DNA of 43,436 nt from NCBI GenBank assembly GCA_003427395.1, contig BFEA01000243.1, forward strand, positions 2,005,730-2,049,165. The letters run 5' to 3'. How positions within the stretch are numbered: position 1 is the first letter of the stretch; every line of letters begins with the position of its first letter. Shown piece by piece: positions 40,596-43,436 of the stretch. The notes under the pieces are model-generated. The model saw nothing but the letters and a program-made list of their open reading frames with translations, had not been told where the DNA came from and ran no database searches. The DNA comes from Chara braunii. Lineage: Eukaryota > Streptophyta > Charophyceae > Charales > Characeae. A program made the position numbers and the translations under genes.

Positions 40596-40835
40596 ATGGC
40601 GGCGAGTTTTCGTGATTTTCGCGATGGCCGATTGATGGGATCTGTGTGTGATCGCCATCTGACGGAGGAGGGAGGTGAATGGAGAATTGGTGAGCGCGAA
40701 TCGCTTTTTTTCCCGGAAGTCTTATCGAACGCGCGTGGTCAGATGCGTTTTCAAAGTGGAAGAGGAAGACGGAAGAAGCTTCGATGCTTACTGTATCTGA
40801 GTGCAGACTTACACTACGAGGTGGGCAAAAGATAG
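40596..40835 (+). CDS. Short ORF shared by both arms (right copy)
   Basis: ATG at 40596 opens MAASFRDFRDGRLMGSVCDR, 79 codons before the stop. It matches the left-arm ORF at 5236-5511 over the MGS(V/M)CDR..LTEE..GEWR.GERES stretch and at the nucleotide level beyond. A T7 run near 40706, against T6 in the left arm, shifts the frame, so the C-terminal part (basic, RGRRKKLRC) is probably not the ancestral one. The FRDFRDG segment before the second Met also has a counterpart (RDFRDD) in the left arm. Function unknown; an untranslated or spliced 5' region of a longer gene is as likely. Confidence 0.28.
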   Translation: MAASFRDFRDGRLMGSVCDRHLTEEGGEWRIGERESLFFPEVLSNARGQMRFQSGRGRRKKLRCLLYLSADLHYEVGKR

Positions 40836-40889
40836 ATCAGGAGCAAGAGGCAGAGCCTCGGGCGCGGTCTGTGACCCGGTACGCGATTT

Positions 40890-41180
40890 CGCAAGCATTT
40901 TTTTTGTTGTTGTAAGTTATTCGAATGTTTTCCAAGAACTTGCCTCTCGATTACCCTGCTGAAAAAGCTAACTTAAAAAAAAAAAGAAAAGGACGAGGCC
41001 TTGAGGGAGGAAGGGAGAGAGAATCGGGGAGATAGCGAGTATTTACGTGAAGCGACTGGGAAGACTTAGGGTGACGTATTGTGTCCGTTACGGGGCTAAA
41101 AGGATCTCCTTCCGGAGCGGCAGCGATGGACAAGAGAAGAGAGTGAGAGCATTATCAGGAGGAGGAAGAGAAGGGATGCG

Positions 41181-41239
<59 letters not shown>

Positions 41240-41440
41240 TGTTCAACGGAACAGAGAGCATGATTTGAGTGATACTCACACTTGGACTTCGTATACTAAG
41301 CTCTGGACGTGATTGCCATCAGGTTCATTCAGATTTCGCCGCAATCGCTGTCCGATGCATTTACAAAAGTCTCAGCTGTCACGGATGGCGATGGTCGGTT
41401 TGTGAACGGATTGATTCTCTGTATCAATTGGAGACTTTTG
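40890..41440. other. Right-arm segment with no left-arm counterpart
   Basis: About 550 bp takes the place of the left arm's 4490-5140. Apart from the GT repeat and an A-rich run near 40976, nothing is recognised. No target duplication was found, so its origin is unclear. Confidence 0.4.
41181..41243. repeat. (GT)n microsatellite
   Basis: About 30 GT units, unique to the right arm. Confidence 0.95.
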
Positions 41441-42400
41441 GAGTGTGAGGTAACATTTTACTTCTGACATTTCGAAAAGGCACGCGGGTGATAAAATCAT
41501 TTTTTTTTTCTTTTTTTTTCCCCTTTTTCCTTCGCATCGTGCAGTTTAAGGTTCGGACTGCGCAACTTCTCCAACGAAACTCCATTTACCTTATTTATGG
41601 TCATGTGCATTACGCACGCTATCGTTATGATGGCAATTTTGAACACACGAGGAATCAGTGGCGGGGGGTTGGCTGCTCGACTCGGTCCAGCGGCGGCGTA
41701 GGCCTCTGTCTGGAAAAAAAAGGATTTCTGCTCACATCTAATTAACCGCGCCTTTCGCCCTGCCCTGTTCATTTTTCGTGTGCTCGGCTCCTCTTGAGTC
41801 TCCTCACACTGCCGGCGATGATCAGCCAGCGGTATTTAGGACGGAAGTGACTTGCTCCATCCTCCTCCATCTCCTGAGAACTCGCCTTTCCCGCCGCCCT
41901 GTTGATCCTTTGTGTCTGCTCGGCTGCGTTTCGCACAGCAGAGGAAGGTGTCTCGGAAGGAGTAGTCGGAGAGAGCAGAATGGAAGGACGAGTATCCATA
42001 GCCGCCGAAACAAGAGAGGCAACCGTTGTGCGCGGAGTTTGAAAAGGCGCGCGGGAATTCACTGCGCGCCAACATAGAAAGCTCCCCTCGCCAGCGTCTT
42101 CTGGTCCGGTGCGTGGAGGTGAATAGTTTCTTAACGAGATTTCTCCGCAGAGGGGACTTTCTCTTTTTGTTTTTTATTTTGTTTTATTGGATAGATTGTA
42201 GTGTGTAAATTGGCGATCAATGGAGATTACGATGATTTCGTGCGAGGGCAGCAGTGATTACGTCAGTTAGCAAGACCAGTGGCGCAAATTTGTCGGGGAG
42301 AGCGTGGGGGAACGATTCGCGCAAATTTGGCGGGAAGAGCGTGGGAACACGGTTCGCGCAAATTCGGGGATCATGGGAATCCGAGATCTCGTCTTCGTAA

Positions 42401-43436
42401 TGCGGGGACAAGGGAGCTGTCTGCACGAATGATTTCGATCAGAGTTATCTTATTGGCGACAAGGGAGCGTTCGGGGAAGTGTACTGGGGTTCGCTGGGAG
42501 GAACTCTGGTGGCAATCAAGGTAATGCACGGGGAGCTGACGGCTGTGAAGCGCAGGCAGTTCGTCATTGAGGTAAATACTCTCAGCCGTGTTCACCACGC
42601 CAACCTCACCCAGCTCATCGGATACTGCGACGAGGGGAACCGGTGCATCCTGGTCTACCCCTATTTCGCAGGCGGGAGCTTGCAGTCACGATTACACAAG
42701 AGGGTGGGGGTGCGCGGAGCAGCGCCCCCGCCGCCGCTGACGCTGTCGCAGCGAATGTCGATCATTTCGCAGATCGCAGAAGGCCTTCGGTATTTGCATT
42801 GCGGCGCCAATCCGAGAGTCATTCACCGGGACGTGAAGAGCAGCAACGTCCTCCTCAGCGGTGGTGCTAACGGCAGCTTGCAAGTTGTGCTCGCCGATTT
42901 GGGCACGGCGGCCATCGCCGAGAACGTCTTCGAGACGGGGCACGAGAGCATGGTGAAGACGTGTCAGCTGGCGGGGACACGTGGCTACATCGCACCCGAG
43001 TACCTGCTCAGAGGGCGGCTGACGGCCAAGAACGACGTGTTCGCATTCGGAGTAGTCGTGTTGGAGTTGATGACCGGAAAACCGGCGATTGATGGCGAAT
43101 TCCAAGCGCTCGCGGAATGGGTAGGAGGATTTTCCCAGCGTCCAAACATGTATGCCATTTTTGGCACGATCATCGACCCGTGCTTGAGGAGTGTAGTGGA
43201 GAGGAACGTCGTCGTCAGGAATATGGTCATGCATGTGGTTTATCTAGGGATAGCGTGCTCCCAACTGGAAGACGAGCAAAGGCCGATCATGAGCTCGGTG
43301 TGCGACAGGCTGACGGTATCGTTTCGGAAGCAAAACGGCGGGGTATATAAGAGTGACGTCGTCCATGGTAGAGTGGACGAGTACCTGGAAATGGCGGCGA
43401 GGAAGCCAGTCGGCGAAAGCTGGGAGCGGGAGGGAA
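42401..43436 (+). pseudogene. Ectodomain-less copy of the receptor-like kinase
   Basis: The kinase frame is open from just after a TAA (42398-42400) to the end of the window, 345 codons. It matches the left-arm kinase closely: GDKGAFGEVYWG, VAIK Lys at 42518-42520, HRD Asp at 42830-42832, GTRGYIAPEY, DVFAFGVVVLELMTG. Differences: DFG has become DLG (42896-42904), six codons are missing after KPAI, and one lost base near 43316 shifts the C-terminus so that the original stop is bypassed. Signal peptide, ectodomain and membrane span are deleted. The remnant start codon (ATG 42400) is out of frame, and the first in-frame Met (42524) comes after the VAIK lysine. Unless an upstream exon supplies a start, it is a pseudogene. 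If expressed it would be a cytoplasmic kinase. Confidence 0.85.

Larger units (their letters stand above)
40570..43436. repeat. Right arm of the large inverted duplication
   Basis: This is the inverted counterpart of 536-5560. Compared with the left arm it lacks about 1.9 kb of kinase ectodomain coding sequence, the retroposon at 4618-5037 and a stretch matching about 5220-5330. It has its own unmatched stretch at about 40890-41440, which includes a GT repeat. The arm reaches the last base of the window, so its outer end is not seen. Confidence 0.88.

Noticed and set aside
39968-40658. 158- and 190-aa minus-strand ORFs
   Set aside because: They lie across the SINE, its tail and flanks; the SINE structure explains the sequence better.
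536-43436. Assembly artefact (mirrored contig) as the cause of the inverted arms
   Set aside because: The arms differ by many substitutions, private insertions and a 1.9-kb deletion, which a mirrored copy would not show.

Overview
The window looks like nuclear DNA of a green plant, possibly a streptophyte alga such as a charophyte. This is inferred from a plant-type receptor-like kinase, a chromodomain-bearing Ty3/gypsy element, tRNA-headed poly(A) retroposons, TTTAGGG-like runs and abundant simple repeats. Most of it is repeat-derived. The only clearly intact large gene is the kinase at 617-3526. Layout: the two ends are diverged inverted copies of one another. The left arm (about 536-5560) carries a full receptor-like kinase on the minus strand, with a beta-propeller/NHL-like ectodomain, one membrane span and an RD kinase. 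The right arm (about 40570-43436, reaching the window edge) carries the same locus on the plus strand, but the signal peptide, ectodomain and membrane span are deleted and only the kinase frame remains. Both copies point outward. A second short ORF (5236-5511 and 40596-40835) is also shared by the arms.

The roughly 35 kb between the arms is layered mobile DNA. A decayed Ty3/gypsy chromovirus (about 5580-13660) has gag, protease, RT, RNase H, integrase and chromodomain in order, broken by about fifteen stops and several frameshifts; no LTR pair was recognised. Next come an unrecognised gene fragment (13754-14518), a roughly 261-bp tandem repeat split by a fully palindromic element (15332-15847), and a 70-bp satellite. 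A set of minus-strand ORFs follows (17340-27490), one of which resembles the lead-in to a reverse transcriptase. An assembly gap lies at 19256-19409. The rest of 21400-29700 is poly-pyrimidine-rich and almost gene-free.

From 29700 on there is a decayed minus-strand ORF (30964-31503), then a DNA transposon with an 8-bp target duplication and a GA-rich core (31842-32903). A higher-order repeat block (about 34890-38260) contains a second, inverted copy of the palindromic element (36005-36521). A complete tRNA-headed SINE with 12-bp target duplications (40017-40478) lies just inside the right arm.

The best-supported observations are the inverted kinase duplication and its deletion junction with apparently templated filler, the palindromic element pair with visible related empty sites, two retroposons and one DNA transposon with exact target duplications, and a C-to-T-compatible pattern of nonsense codons in almost every dead ORF. 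No CRISPR array, rRNA or intact tRNA gene was seen.
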